A stretch of DNA of 64,000 nucleotides from positions 21,407 through 85,406 of the forward strand of contig CANPXV010000007.1 of the NCBI GenBank assembly GCA_947586855.1, given 5' to 3'. Source of the stretch: an uncultured Clostridia bacterium. GTDB lineage: Bacteria > Bacillota > Clostridia > Christensenellales > CAG-314. Made by a program: the position numbers and the translations under genes. Under the pieces are notes generated by a model. It saw nothing but the letters and a program-made list of their open reading frames with translations, was not told the origin of the DNA and searched no databases. This document shows, piece by piece, positions 34,631-41,973 of this stretch (positions are counted from its first letter, which is position 1; the number at the start of each line of letters is the position of its first letter).

Positions 34631-34638
34631 CATACAAT
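34631..34638 (+). promoter_or_regulatory. Sigma-E-like -10 element upstream of spoVM
   Basis: CATACAAT fits the mother-cell sigma-E -10 consensus (CATACAnT) exactly. It lies about 24 bp before the spoVM ATG. The -35 region (TAACACA near 34610) is a poor match, so the assignment rests on the -10 and on spoVM being sigma-E controlled in Bacillus. Confidence 0.5.
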
Positions 34639-34661
34639 GTACAAAACATAGGGGAGAGGAT

Positions 34662-34754
34662 ATGAAAGGAAGAATTTATTGTTTCAAACTGCCCAATTGT
34701 ATCGGCAGCGTGCTGCGGCTGCTGCTGGGCAAAAAGGCCGCAGGCAAGAGGTAG
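34662..34754 (+). CDS. spoVM: Stage V sporulation protein M (SpoVM)
   Basis: A 30-codon gene. The peptide reads MKGRIYCFKLPNCIGSVL, then RLLLGKKAAGKR. Aligned with Bacillus SpoVM it keeps Tyr-x-x-Lys-Leu-Pro, then Gly, Arg, Leu-Gly and a basic tail. SpoVM is an amphipathic helix that senses the convex forespore membrane and anchors SpoIVA. GGGGAGAGG lies just before the ATG. The place after rsgA-rpe and before rpmB-yloU-yloV is the same as in Bacillus, which strongly supports the call. It has four extra residues compared with the usual 26. Confidence 0.88.
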   Translation: MKGRIYCFKLPNCIGSVLRLLLGKKAAGKR

Positions 34755-34904
34755 TTGTCGGCGCATTTTTGCCTCAGATATGCCCAAAACATGGCGCAAC
34801 GGCCGCAACCAGGCATAAAACGTGAAAAAAAAGTTGAGGTGCGGGGCAATCAAAACATACAAATCGCACGGTCAACCGTTCTTAGGGTTGTTTAAGGCAC
34901 AAAA

Positions 34905-34932
34905 AAAGAGCGATAAACAATCGCTCTTTTCT
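34905..34932. terminator. Bidirectional terminator
   Basis: AAAGAGCGAT pairs with ATCGCTCTTT around a 5-base loop, with TTTT on the plus side and a T run on the minus side. It ends spoVM and the minus-strand gene at 34992. Apart from spoVM no gene is seen in 34357-34991. Confidence 0.8.
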
Positions 34933-34991
34933 CTTGATTTCTGCTATTTTGCTGCGCCAAGTCTTGTTCGGGTCGGCCGAAAGGCCGCATT

Positions 34992-35501
34992 TCAGTCGGC
35001 GTCCTTCGGTTTGCCCTGCGCTTCACCATCTGCCGCAGGTTGCTCGTCGGCATTTACGGCACCTGTTTGGCCCGTCAGTATGACCAGCATTTCCTGCGGA
35101 TATTGCGTGTCAAATTGCAAAGTTTTGCCCTTGCCCGTCACGCAAAAGCGCACAAATTTGCCCTCAGCGGGCGCACAGCGGTATGTTTCCACGTCGGATA
35201 GCGCCATTTTTTTGCTGTGAAAAAACAGTTGCAGCACAATTTGCCGCTCCGTCACGGTCAGTCGATATGCCACCGATTTCCACAGCTGCCAAAACACAAC
35301 GTCGTTGACGATCCACCCCACAAAAAGGGATATATATGCGGCAATGCCCCAGCCCTGTTTGCCCGTCAAAAACATCAGCGCCACAATGGCCAGCGTGATG
35401 ACCGCCTCGATTGCCACCAACCAGATAACTTTTGTTTTGGCGTTGGGCACGTCGTCGGCCAGCAGTGCGGCGGCGGTGCGTTTGGTTTGATTATCCGACA
35501 T
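34992..35501 (-). CDS. Hypothetical membrane protein with two transmembrane helices
   Basis: A 169-residue protein I do not recognise. After a polar start, two hydrophobic helices span about residues 25-47 (VIWLVAIEAVITLAIVALMF) and 52-73 (IAAYISLFVGWIVNDVVFW). The following 70 residues look like a cytoplasmic beta-rich domain (RLTVTERQIVLQLFF, FCVTGKGKTLQF), and the tail is acidic and low-complexity. GGAGG lies 7 bp before the ATG, within the end of the PAP2 gene that it overlaps by 11 bp; the two are surely co-transcribed. Confidence 0.7.
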   Translation of the reverse strand: MSDNQTKRTAAALLADDVPNAKTKVIWLVAIEAVITLAIVALMFLTGKQGWGIAAYISLFVGWIVNDVVFWQLWKSVAYRLTVTERQIVLQLFFHSKKMALSDVETYRCAPAEGKFVRFCVTGKGKTLQFDTQYPQEMLVILTGQTGAVNADEQPAADGEAQGKPKDAD

Positions 35502-36519
35502 TTTGCGCCTCCTCGCCCGATTGTTCGTTCGATTGTTCTTCGTTTGATTGCTCGTCCGTTTCTTCGTCCGATTTTATCCAGCCCCATTTGCGCCACAGCT
35601 TGTCCGTCTGGGCAAACAGCAGCGGATACACGCCAATCACGCCAAAGGTCACAACGGCGTAGCGCAGCGTGCGGAAGATATGCTCGAACCACACATTGCT
35701 TTTGTAGCTTGGGTAGATTGCGCCCACAATCAGCTTTATCAGTTCGTTTGCACCCAAAAACAGGCCGCCGCCCACGCACACCCGCAGCACGATCCGCCAC
35801 CAGATGCGAGTGTTTGCAAAGTGGGTGATTTTGTTCTCAAACAGAACGCCGCAGGTAAAGCCCAGCAGCAATCCGAAAGCGGTAAAAAAGTCGTCGGTGG
35901 TGCAGTAGAAAAATCCCGCCAGGCCGATAACGATCAGCCCGCCGTACAGCCAATATTTGTTGGGCACCGCTTTGAACAGGTAGTGCACCAAAAACACCAG
36001 CCCCACGCCCAGCGCCAGACCGCAAACTACGTCGGATGGGTAGTGCGCACCCAGATATGTGCGGGACAGCGCCACCAGCAGCGATATCACAATGGCCACA
36101 GGCAGCATCCAACGCTGTTTTTTGTCCCAATAGGCAACGGTTGTGCCCAGATAGGTGGCGGCGGCATTGGACGAGTGTCCCGACGGAAAGGAATATCCAT
36201 CCACGTCTCTGAAATTTTGTATGCCGCTTTGACTGTCAAACGGCCGTGTGCGGCACACAACGTTTTTTATCATAGGGTTAAACACCGTTGCGGATATCAT
36301 CGTAAAGGCGATTTTTTCGCCCCGATGCTTGTCCAGTCCCCAATAGATCAGGCCCACAATGCCCACAAGCACCGTTTCTTCGCCCAACATAGACACAAAG
36401 TTCATCAGGTAGTACAAAAAACTGCCCTGTCCGGCCAGCCCCTGAAACCACAAAATAAATTCATTTTCGCCGGGCAACACCCATTGGTTGCCGATAGCGG
36501 CGGCAAAAAAACTAAGCAT
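35491..36519 (-). CDS. PAP2-family phosphatase, integral membrane
   Basis: A 342-residue protein with the three phosphatase motifs of the PAP2 superfamily: CRTRPF, PSGHSSNAA and SRTYLGAHYPSDV, with the catalytic His residues in the second and third. Eight or so membrane helices are visible. Such enzymes remove phosphate from lipids (phosphatidate, undecaprenyl diphosphate). The C-terminal 30 residues are a low-complexity Glu/Ser/Gln/Asn tail. The start at 36519 is chosen because AGGAAA lies in front of it; an ATG four codons upstream is the alternative. A repeat copy lies upstream. Confidence 0.82.
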   Translation of the reverse strand: MLSFFAAAIGNQWVLPGENEFILWFQGLAGQGSFLYYLMNFVSMLGEETVLVGIVGLIYWGLDKHRGEKIAFTMISATVFNPMIKNVVCRTRPFDSQSGIQNFRDVDGYSFPSGHSSNAAATYLGTTVAYWDKKQRWMLPVAIVISLLVALSRTYLGAHYPSDVVCGLALGVGLVFLVHYLFKAVPNKYWLYGGLIVIGLAGFFYCTTDDFFTAFGLLLGFTCGVLFENKITHFANTRIWWRIVLRVCVGGGLFLGANELIKLIVGAIYPSYKSNVWFEHIFRTLRYAVVTFGVIGVYPLLFAQTDKLWRKWGWIKSDEETDEQSNEEQSNEQSGEEAQNVG

Positions 36520-36574
36520 AGTTTTCCTCATTCAGCAAAAAAGCCTCTGTGATAAATGTAGTGGTGCGGCAGCA

Positions 36575-36660
36575 ACCAAAACATAAAACCAGATGCTTCA
36601 ACAAATCCCTGCAATCACGGACCTGCGCCGAGATTGCAGACTACCCAGGGAGTGCCGGGG
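36575..36660 (+). repeat. Interspersed repeat family 2, copy 1
   Basis: Contains AACCAGATGCTTCAAC and a hairpin TGCAATC / GATTGCA around ACGGACCTGCGCCGA, then CAGACTACCCAGGGAGTGCC. A same-strand copy is at 49723-49787 and an inverted copy at 47045-47107. Confidence 0.7.
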
Positions 36661-36670
36661 CTCGAAGAGC

Positions 36671-36705
36671 CAAAAAAGCCTCACTCTCGGTGAGGCTTGA
36701 TTTTG
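36671..36705. terminator. Terminator of rpmB, possibly bidirectional
   Basis: AAGCCTCAC pairs with GTGAGGCTT around a 5-base loop. On the minus strand the stem is followed by TTTT; on the plus strand by GATTTTGTTTT. It lies directly after the rpmB stop. Confidence 0.85.
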
Positions 36706-36707
36706 TT

Positions 36708-36896
36708 TTAGTGTTGCTCTTTGTTAGCTGTTCTCAGGCAGCGGGTGCAAACGTATTGGGTGGACTCTTTTCCTTCGATTTCCACCTTTACCTTTTGCAA
36801 ATTGGCACTGTACGTTTTGGGCGTCCTCCTGTTAGAGTGGGAAACCTTGTTGCCGGACATCTTGCCTTTACCGCATATAGCGCATACCTTGGACAT
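36708..36896 (-). CDS. rpmB: 50S ribosomal protein L28
   Basis: A 62-residue ribosomal protein recognised by CAICGKGKMSGNKVSHSNRR and the second Cys pair CTRCLR. Both Cys pairs are kept, so this is the zinc-binding (C+) form. It is transcribed away from yloU-yloV, as in Bacillus, and has its own promoter and terminator. Confidence 0.95.
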   Translation of the reverse strand: MSKVCAICGKGKMSGNKVSHSNRRTPKTYSANLQKVKVEIEGKESTQYVCTRCLRTANKEQH

Positions 36897-36944
36897 ATCT
36901 ACACCTCCGTGTACGAATTGCTTGTGTTCAAATTGACCTTTACT

Positions 36945-36973
36945 ATAATATCATTTTTGTGTAGTTTTGGCAA
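36945..36973 (-). promoter_or_regulatory. Promoter of rpmB
   Basis: On the minus strand TTGCCA, a 17-bp spacer and TATTAT, about 50 bp before the rpmB start. Confidence 0.65.
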
Positions 36974-37065
36974 GCACTTGACGTACTTTTTTTGCCGATT
37001 AGCTTACAAAACCTGCCATTTTGCATTTTGCGCCCCAAATTGTGGCAAAATTAGCCGTGAAACAC

Positions 37066-37094
37066 TTGTGAAATAATGTATTTTGTTGTAAAAT
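37066..37094 (+). promoter_or_regulatory. Promoter of the yloU-yloV operon
   Basis: TTGTGA at 37066-37071, a 17-bp spacer and TAAAAT at 37089-37094. GGGAGGAAG follows before the yloU ATG. Confidence 0.55.
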
Positions 37095-37124
37095 ATTATT
37101 ACTTATATAAGGGAGGAAGAACCA

Positions 37125-37475
37125 ATGGCATTGCGTACCAGAAATTCGTACGGCGTGATAACCGTTTCCGACGACGTGATAGCGTCCCTCGCCGGGCACC
37201 TTGCAACAGAGTGTTACGGAGTTGTGGAAATCGTTCCCTTTGGCTTCTCCGATTCTTTTACCGACTTGTTCAAGCGCAACGGCAAGAGCCGCGGGGTGAG
37301 GGTCTCCACCAAAGAGGATAGGATTTTTGTGGATTTGTATGTCAAGATCAAATACGGTCTGCCTGTTTCCGCTGTTTCATCCAGCTTGAAGAATACGGTA
37401 AAATACGGCTTGGAACGCTTTACCGGTATGATTGTCGATTCTATCGACGTGCACGTTGTAGGCGTCAAGCTGTAA
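37125..37475 (+). CDS. Asp23/Gls24 family envelope stress response protein
   Basis: A 116-residue member of the Asp23/Gls24 (YloU) family: GVITVSDDVIASLAGHLATE, CYGVVEIVP and the C-terminal VDLYVKIKYGLPVSAVSSSL are typical. The genomic pairing with the DAK-domain gene yloV is universal in Firmicutes. Members are small cytoplasmic or membrane-anchored proteins linked to envelope stress and, in several species, to fatty acid kinase. The precise role is not known. Confidence 0.9.
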   Translation: MALRTRNSYGVITVSDDVIASLAGHLATECYGVVEIVPFGFSDSFTDLFKRNGKSRGVRVSTKEDRIFVDLYVKIKYGLPVSAVSSSLKNTVKYGLERFTGMIVDSIDVHVVGVKL

Positions 37476-37509
37476 CAACATTTACTTTGATTTTGAGAGG
37501 AAACACCAA

Positions 37510-39192
37510 ATGGCTGCTGCTCATACTATAAAAACTCACATAACTGCGTCCGTGATGAAGCGTATGTTTATCGCCGGCGGCAAGATGCTGGAAGTAAACA
37601 AAGCTCAGGTAGACGCATTGAACGTTTTCCCCGTACCTGACGGCGACACGGGGACAAATATGTCTCTTACCATGGTATCTGCCGTCAAGGAAATCAACGC
37701 TCTCAACAGCACCTCCATGGCAGAGCTGGCCGAAAAGCTCAGCAAGGGCGCTTTGAGGGGCGCCAGAGGCAATTCCGGCGTCATTCTGTCGCAAATTCTC
37801 AAAGGATTCAGCAATATCATAGCTCAAAATGACGAGTGCGACGCTCGCACCTTTGCCAAGGGACTGCGAGAGGGCGCCGAGCTGGCCTATCGCGCCGTGT
37901 CAAAGCCCAAGGAAGGCACAATTCTGACGGTGGTGCGTGCCATGGCCGAGGAAGCTATCGATGTGGCCAAGCGCAACAACGACATCCAAAAGCTGCTCAA
38001 CGCCGTGTTGGAAAAGGGCGAAGAAACCCTTGCCAAAACGCCCGATATGTTGGACGTGCTCAAACGTGCAGGCGTGGTGGATAGCGGCGGATATGGCCTC
38101 ATCACCCTGTTCAAGGGTATCATCATGGGCTATCTCAATCAGGAGATAACCGGCGCAGAGGAGTACGCCGCCCCCGACACCAACAACAAGCCCATCAGTA
38201 TCGACTCGGCCTTCCCCGACGACAACGAGCTTGTGGTGGACTACGAAACGCTTGGCGAGCTGGACTTTGGCTACTGCACGGAGTTTTTTATCACCAACAT
38301 CAAAAAGCGCACAACCGTCACCGACATCGACAAGCTGAGAGAGTACCTCAACGAGATTGGCAACTCCGTCATCTGCATTGGCGACCTCAATTTGGTAAAG
38401 GTGCACGTGCACACCAACAACCCCGGCAAGGCACTGACCAAGGCGCTGACCCTTGGCGAGTTAGACAAGGTAAAGATAGAAAACATGATGGAGCAGAACC
38501 GTCAGCTGCGTGCCCGTTACGAGGCGGAGCGCAAGCCCATCGGCCTGTTGGCAGTGTGCTCGGGCGACGGCTTTGCTGCCATCTTCAAGGATCTGCTTGT
38601 GGACCAGGTGATAGAGGGCGGCCAGACCATGAACCCGTCCGCCGAGGATATCGCCTCTGCCGCACGCAAGATCAATGCGGAAAACATCATAATTTTGCCC
38701 AACAACAAAAATATCATTTTGTCGGCGGAGCAATCCCGCACGCTGGTGCAAAACCGCAATATCTTTGTGCTGCAAACCAAGGATATCCCCCAAGGCCTTG
38801 CCGCCGTGCTCAATTTCAGCCCCGAGCTTAGCCTGTCGGAGAATCTGGAAAACATGACCACCGCCTTTGTGGGTATCGACGCAGGTCAGGTCACCTACGC
38901 CGTCCGAGACACCGTGATAGACAAATTCAAAATCAAAAAAGGCGACATCATCGGTCTGGACAAGGGCAGCATCGTCACCAGCGGCAAGGACGTCGAGGCC
39001 GTCACCACCAAGCTTATCGAGGGCATGCTCAACGAGGACAAGGAGGTCGTCACCCTGTACTACGGGCAGGACGTTGCCGAGGACAAGGCCGAGGCTTTTG
39101 TGGAAAAACTGCAAAACAAACACCCCGACATCGAGTTTATCCTTCACTACGGCGGCCAACCCCTGTATTACTACGTCCTCAGCGTGGAGTGA
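37510..39192 (+). CDS. fakA: Fatty acid kinase catalytic subunit, DAK2-domain protein
   Basis: A 560-residue protein of the YloV/FakA family. The N-terminal DAK2 (DhaL-like) domain has the nucleotide and Mg-binding NVFPVPDGDTGTNMSLTM and GARGNSGVILSQIL; the middle contains VHVHTNNPG with metal-binding His; the C-terminal half matches the FakA phosphatase-like domain. FakA phosphorylates fatty acids held by a DegV-type FakB carrier, feeding exogenous or recycled fatty acids to PlsX/PlsY. No FakB gene is here, but plsY is at 58.0 kb. The start follows GAGAGGAAA. Confidence 0.9.
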   Translation: MAAAHTIKTHITASVMKRMFIAGGKMLEVNKAQVDALNVFPVPDGDTGTNMSLTMVSAVKEINALNSTSMAELAEKLSKGALRGARGNSGVILSQILKGFSNIIAQNDECDARTFAKGLREGAELAYRAVSKPKEGTILTVVRAMAEEAIDVAKRNNDIQKLLNAVLEKGEETLAKTPDMLDVLKRAGVVDSGGYGLITLFKGIIMGYLNQEITGAEEYAAPDTNNKPISIDSAFPDDNELVVDYETLGELDFGYCTEFFITNIKKRTTVTDIDKLREYLNEIGNSVICIGDLNLVKVHVHTNNPGKALTKALTLGELDKVKIENMMEQNRQLRARYEAERKPIGLLAVCSGDGFAAIFKDLLVDQVIEGGQTMNPSAEDIASAARKINAENIIILPNNKNIILSAEQSRTLVQNRNIFVLQTKDIPQGLAAVLNFSPELSLSENLENMTTAFVGIDAGQVTYAVRDTVIDKFKIKKGDIIGLDKGSIVTSGKDVEAVTTKLIEGMLNEDKEVVTLYYGQDVAEDKAEAFVEKLQNKHPDIEFILHYGGQPLYYYVLSVE

Positions 39193-39417
39193 TTTTGTCC
39201 CGATCAACGAATTTGACCGTCAACAACTCAGATAACCAATGTAAAAAGTTGTTGTGACGCTTGCGGCAGGCAGTATATCAGCCGAGATCAACCCTTTTGG
39301 CCATGTTTTTGCCAATGCGATAGTGCAGCACTTGTACATAACCCCTCGCACACCCGATTGGCCGTGTTGACGTACCCATTTCCGCCCAAATCATTTCCTT
39401 TTTCAATCATCTTGCAT

Positions 39418-39453
39418 AAAAAAAGTTCCGTTTGCCTCTTGCAAACGGAACTT
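39418..39453 (-). terminator. Terminator of the yjbR-like gene
   Basis: AAAGTTCCGTTTG pairs perfectly with CAAACGGAACTTT around a 6-base loop, with a T run on the minus strand. The spacer 39193-39417 after fakA shows nothing else clear. Confidence 0.85.
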
Positions 39454-39470
39454 TGCGTTTCTCCCAAAAA

Positions 39471-39857
39471 TCACTTTTTGCGGGATTTGGGGCCGACAAT
39501 GGTGTAGCTGTCGTCGATAAGCTGGCTCACAAGCGCCATATCCGCCGAGCCGTCCAGCAGCACGCCTATCCAATGCAGCTTGTTGAGGTGGTAGCAGGGC
39601 ACAAATCCGACCTGTTCCAGCAGCACCTCTCTTGCAAAGGGGTCGCATTTGATGTCCAAAATGTCCACAATGCCGTCGCCTTGCAGCCCCAAACGGCACC
39701 TCGGCACGTCCATGATGACGCCGTACCATTTGCGTGTGTCCGTCCGCCGCAGCACAGCGTAGTTGGGCACGTCCGCCCACAGATACTCTGCCAGAGTTCC
39801 GTATTGATCAGCCGCATATTGCAGCACCCGCTGTCTTGTTGCCCCGATTTTTGACAT
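39471..39857 (-). CDS. MmcQ/YjbR family protein
   Basis: A 128-residue protein of the YjbR (DUF419) family, small double-wing domain proteins proposed to bind DNA. Landmarks: RKWYGVIMDVPRCRLGL, VDILDIKCDP and the closing HLNKLHWIGVLLDGS followed by LIDDSYTIV. The ATG at 39857 is chosen because GAGAGG lies 8 bp before it; a GTG three codons upstream overlaps that site. It stands alone with its own terminator. Confidence 0.82.
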   Translation of the reverse strand: MSKIGATRQRVLQYAADQYGTLAEYLWADVPNYAVLRRTDTRKWYGVIMDVPRCRLGLQGDGIVDILDIKCDPFAREVLLEQVGFVPCYHLNKLHWIGVLLDGSADMALVSQLIDDSYTIVGPKSRKK

Positions 39858-40102
39858 AATTTGCACCTCTCATTTGATTATAAATCAATTCGCCCCAAAA
39901 CGCAATATCCAAACGCATTTGCAAGGCGATTTTTGCAACATACCCGTGCCCCACGTCCAGAAGCTATCCGCCACAAAAAATAACGCACGCCAAATCAGGG
40001 CGGCTTTTGTATGACAAGATTTTTTGGTACAAATTTGGTACACACAAAAAATAAGTTTCTGAAATAAAAAATGATATTTTTATTAAAATTGTCTGTTTTT
40101 TT

Positions 40103-40137
40103 GCAAAAAAAAGGGCGATTTCGCCTCAAAAACGCCC
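40103..40137 (-). terminator. Terminator of the tRNA-Cys/tRNA-Leu unit
   Basis: On the minus strand GGGCG pairs with CGCCC, with an inner GAGGCGAAAT loop, followed by eight T. It starts 9 bp past the tRNA-Leu CCA end. The rest of the spacer 39858-40102 holds no gene. Confidence 0.7.
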
Positions 40138-40145
40138 ATTTTCAG

Positions 40146-40233
40146 TGGTGCCCGCAATCGGACTTGAACCGATACGACTTGTTAGGTCGAGGGATTTTAA
40201 GTCCCTTGCGTCTGCCGATTTCGCCATGCGGGC
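40146..40233 (-). tRNA. tRNA-Leu (anticodon TAA)
   Basis: An 88-base gene including encoded CCA. The acceptor stem is GCCCGCA / TGCGGGC, the anticodon loop holds TAA within GGGACTTAAAATCCC, and a long variable arm is present as expected for a class II tRNA. It lies downstream of tRNA-Cys on the same strand. Confidence 0.93.
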
Positions 40234-40318
40234 AAAGTGTGCGATGGTGCAACTGCAATCGATCACAGCAACGGCAAGCCGCTCCGATGGATGTGCGCCG
40301 CACCTTCGGTCAATAGTG

Positions 40319-40349
40319 CAACTGCGAAGCCATATTTCGGCTTCGCAGT
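40319..40349. repeat. Inverted repeat between two tRNA genes
   Basis: ACTGCGAAGCC and GGCTTCGCAGT form an 11-bp stem around about 7 bases. No T run follows on the minus strand, so it is more likely a processing hairpin in the joint transcript than a terminator. Confidence 0.65.
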
Positions 40350-40355
40350 CGTATT

Positions 40356-40429
40356 TGGAGGCACCACCCAGACTCGGACTGGGGGTGGAGCTTTTGCAGA
40401 GCTCTGCCTTACCACTTGGCTATGGTGCC
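40356..40429 (-). tRNA. tRNA-Cys (anticodon GCA)
   Basis: A 74-base gene with encoded CCA. The acceptor stem is GGCACCA / TGGTGCC, the anticodon loop is CTGCAAA and the T arm GTCCGAGTC is normal. Confidence 0.93.
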
Positions 40430-40572
40430 GTCAACCTTTATTATTTTATCAAATAAAAGCAAAAAAATCAACCCTTTAAGCACAATTTGTTGCACAATAT
40501 ATGTTTGCAGAGTGCGCCGCCGCAAATCAGGCAAAAACGCCCTGCCCAAGCCCCGTGCAGCAGTATGGGGTG

Positions 40573-40601
40573 TTGATTTTTCGCAACTGTCGTGCTATAA
40601 T
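40573..40601 (+). promoter_or_regulatory. Promoter of the alcohol dehydrogenase gene
   Basis: TTGATT at 40573-40578, a 17-bp spacer and TATAAT at 40596-40601 preceded by TGC. Confidence 0.7.
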
Positions 40602-40631
40602 GTAAAACAACGTCGCAGGAGGGCCGCCGCT

Positions 40632-41837
40632 ATGAATTTTTTCAAGGCATTGTATTGCAGAGCCTATCAATTTTGCTGTCGGATTGCCATTCCGCTGTTG
40701 CCGTACAGGCAGCCCGTTCGGTTGGACGACTACCGTGCCCTGTGCAGCAAACTCGCCGAGTTGCACCTTAGCCGCCCGCTGATTGTCACGGACAAGGTGT
40801 TGCACGATCTGGGCGTGTGCGACGGCCTGACGACGGCTCTTGCGCAGTCGCAAATCGCCTTTTCGCTCTTTGACGGCACCGTGGCCAACCCCACAACGGA
40901 TAACGTCGCCCAAGCGGTGCGACAATATCTGGACGAGGGCTGCGATTGCCTCATTGCAATCGGCGGAGGTTCCTCAATGGATTGCGCCAAGGCGGTTGGT
41001 GCCTGTGTGGTGCGTCCCAACAAAACTCTTGCGCAGATGAAGGGCCTGCTAAAAGTGCGCGAACGTCTGCCCACGCTGTTTGCCATACCCACAACGGCCG
41101 GTACGGGCAGCGAAACCACAGTGGCCGCCGTCATCACCGATGCGCAAACACGCCACAAGTATGCGATAAACGATTTTTGCCTCATCCCGCACTATGTGAT
41201 ATTGGATAGCGGCCTCACGCTCGGCCTGCCGCAGACAGTCACCGCCGCAACGGGCATGGATGCGCTGACCCACGCCGTGGAGGCCTTTATCGGGCGCAGC
41301 ACAACGTCCGATTCTCGCAAAAACGCACTTCAAGCCGTGCGCCTGATTGCGGCAAATCTGCCCCAAGCCTATGCCGACGGCACCAACAAAACTGCCCGCT
41401 GCAACATGCTGTATGCGTCCTATCTGGCGGGGCTGGCCTTTACCAAAAGCTACGTCGGATACGTCCACGCCATTGCGCACGCCTTGGGCGGCAAGTACAA
41501 CGTGGCGCACGGATTGGCCAACGCCGTCATTTTGCCTTATGTGCTAAAAGCCTACGGCAAATCTGCGCACAAAAAGCTGTGGAAGCTGGGCGTTTCGGCG
41601 GGATTGTTCGACAAGAGTCTCTCCAAGGCGGAGGGTGCGACGCTGTTTATTGACAAGGTGGAGCAGCTCAATGCGCAAATGAATATCCCCACAACGCTGG
41701 ATTGCATTGCGGCAGAGGACGTTGCACAGCTGGCGGCCACGGCGGAGGCGGAGGCCAACCCACTGTATCCCGTGCCCAAGCTGCTGACGTCGGCGCAGTT
41801 GCAGCGTATTGTGCATCAGGTGGGCGGTCTGGATTGA
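40632..41837 (+). CDS. Iron-containing alcohol dehydrogenase
   Basis: A 401-residue group III (iron-dependent) dehydrogenase. The NAD(P)-binding loop is AIGGGSSMDCAKA, followed by IPTTAGTGSETT. The metal-binding Asp and His lie in GMDALTHAVEAF and in GYVHAIAHALGGKYNVAHGL. The ATG at 40632 follows AGGAGG by 9 bp; an upstream extension of the frame is unsupported. Such enzymes reduce aldehydes in fermentation; the substrate cannot be told. Confidence 0.88.
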   Translation: MNFFKALYCRAYQFCCRIAIPLLPYRQPVRLDDYRALCSKLAELHLSRPLIVTDKVLHDLGVCDGLTTALAQSQIAFSLFDGTVANPTTDNVAQAVRQYLDEGCDCLIAIGGGSSMDCAKAVGACVVRPNKTLAQMKGLLKVRERLPTLFAIPTTAGTGSETTVAAVITDAQTRHKYAINDFCLIPHYVILDSGLTLGLPQTVTAATGMDALTHAVEAFIGRSTTSDSRKNALQAVRLIAANLPQAYADGTNKTARCNMLYASYLAGLAFTKSYVGYVHAIAHALGGKYNVAHGLANAVILPYVLKAYGKSAHKKLWKLGVSAGLFDKSLSKAEGATLFIDKVEQLNAQMNIPTTLDCIAAEDVAQLAATAEAEANPLYPVPKLLTSAQLQRIVHQVGGLD

Positions 41838-41842
41838 TTTTT

Positions 41843-41909
41843 GGCAAAATCGGGCGATAAAAACTTCATTTTGGGGCAAAATCGGGCCGTTTTAACTTTA
41901 TTTTGCCCC
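41843..41909 (+). repeat. Tandem 32-bp repeat with inverted ends after the dehydrogenase gene
   Basis: Two units beginning GGCAAAATCGGGC and ending ATTTTG, at 41843 and 41875. GGGGCAAAAT at 41873 pairs with ATTTTGCCCC at 41900, so the second unit can form a hairpin and may serve as a terminator. Confidence 0.7.
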
Positions 41910-41916
41910 GCAATCT

Positions 41917-41943
41917 GCAAAAAAAAGACGGCAATGCGCCGTC
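41917..41943 (-). terminator. Terminator of the MATE exporter gene
   Basis: On the minus strand GACGGC / GCCGTC stem with a 5-base loop, then a run of eight T. Confidence 0.8.
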
Positions 41944-41973
41944 CGAAGATAAAGAATGAATAAAGCGTGCCTA

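Noticed and set aside
40319..40349. Hairpin between tRNA-Cys and tRNA-Leu as a terminator
   Set aside because: No T run follows on the minus strand and the next tRNA has no clear promoter of its own.
40416..40631. Upstream extension of the alcohol dehydrogenase frame by 72 codons
   Set aside because: It runs through the tRNA-Cys 5' flank and the promoter; AGGAGG and the family start support ATG 40632.
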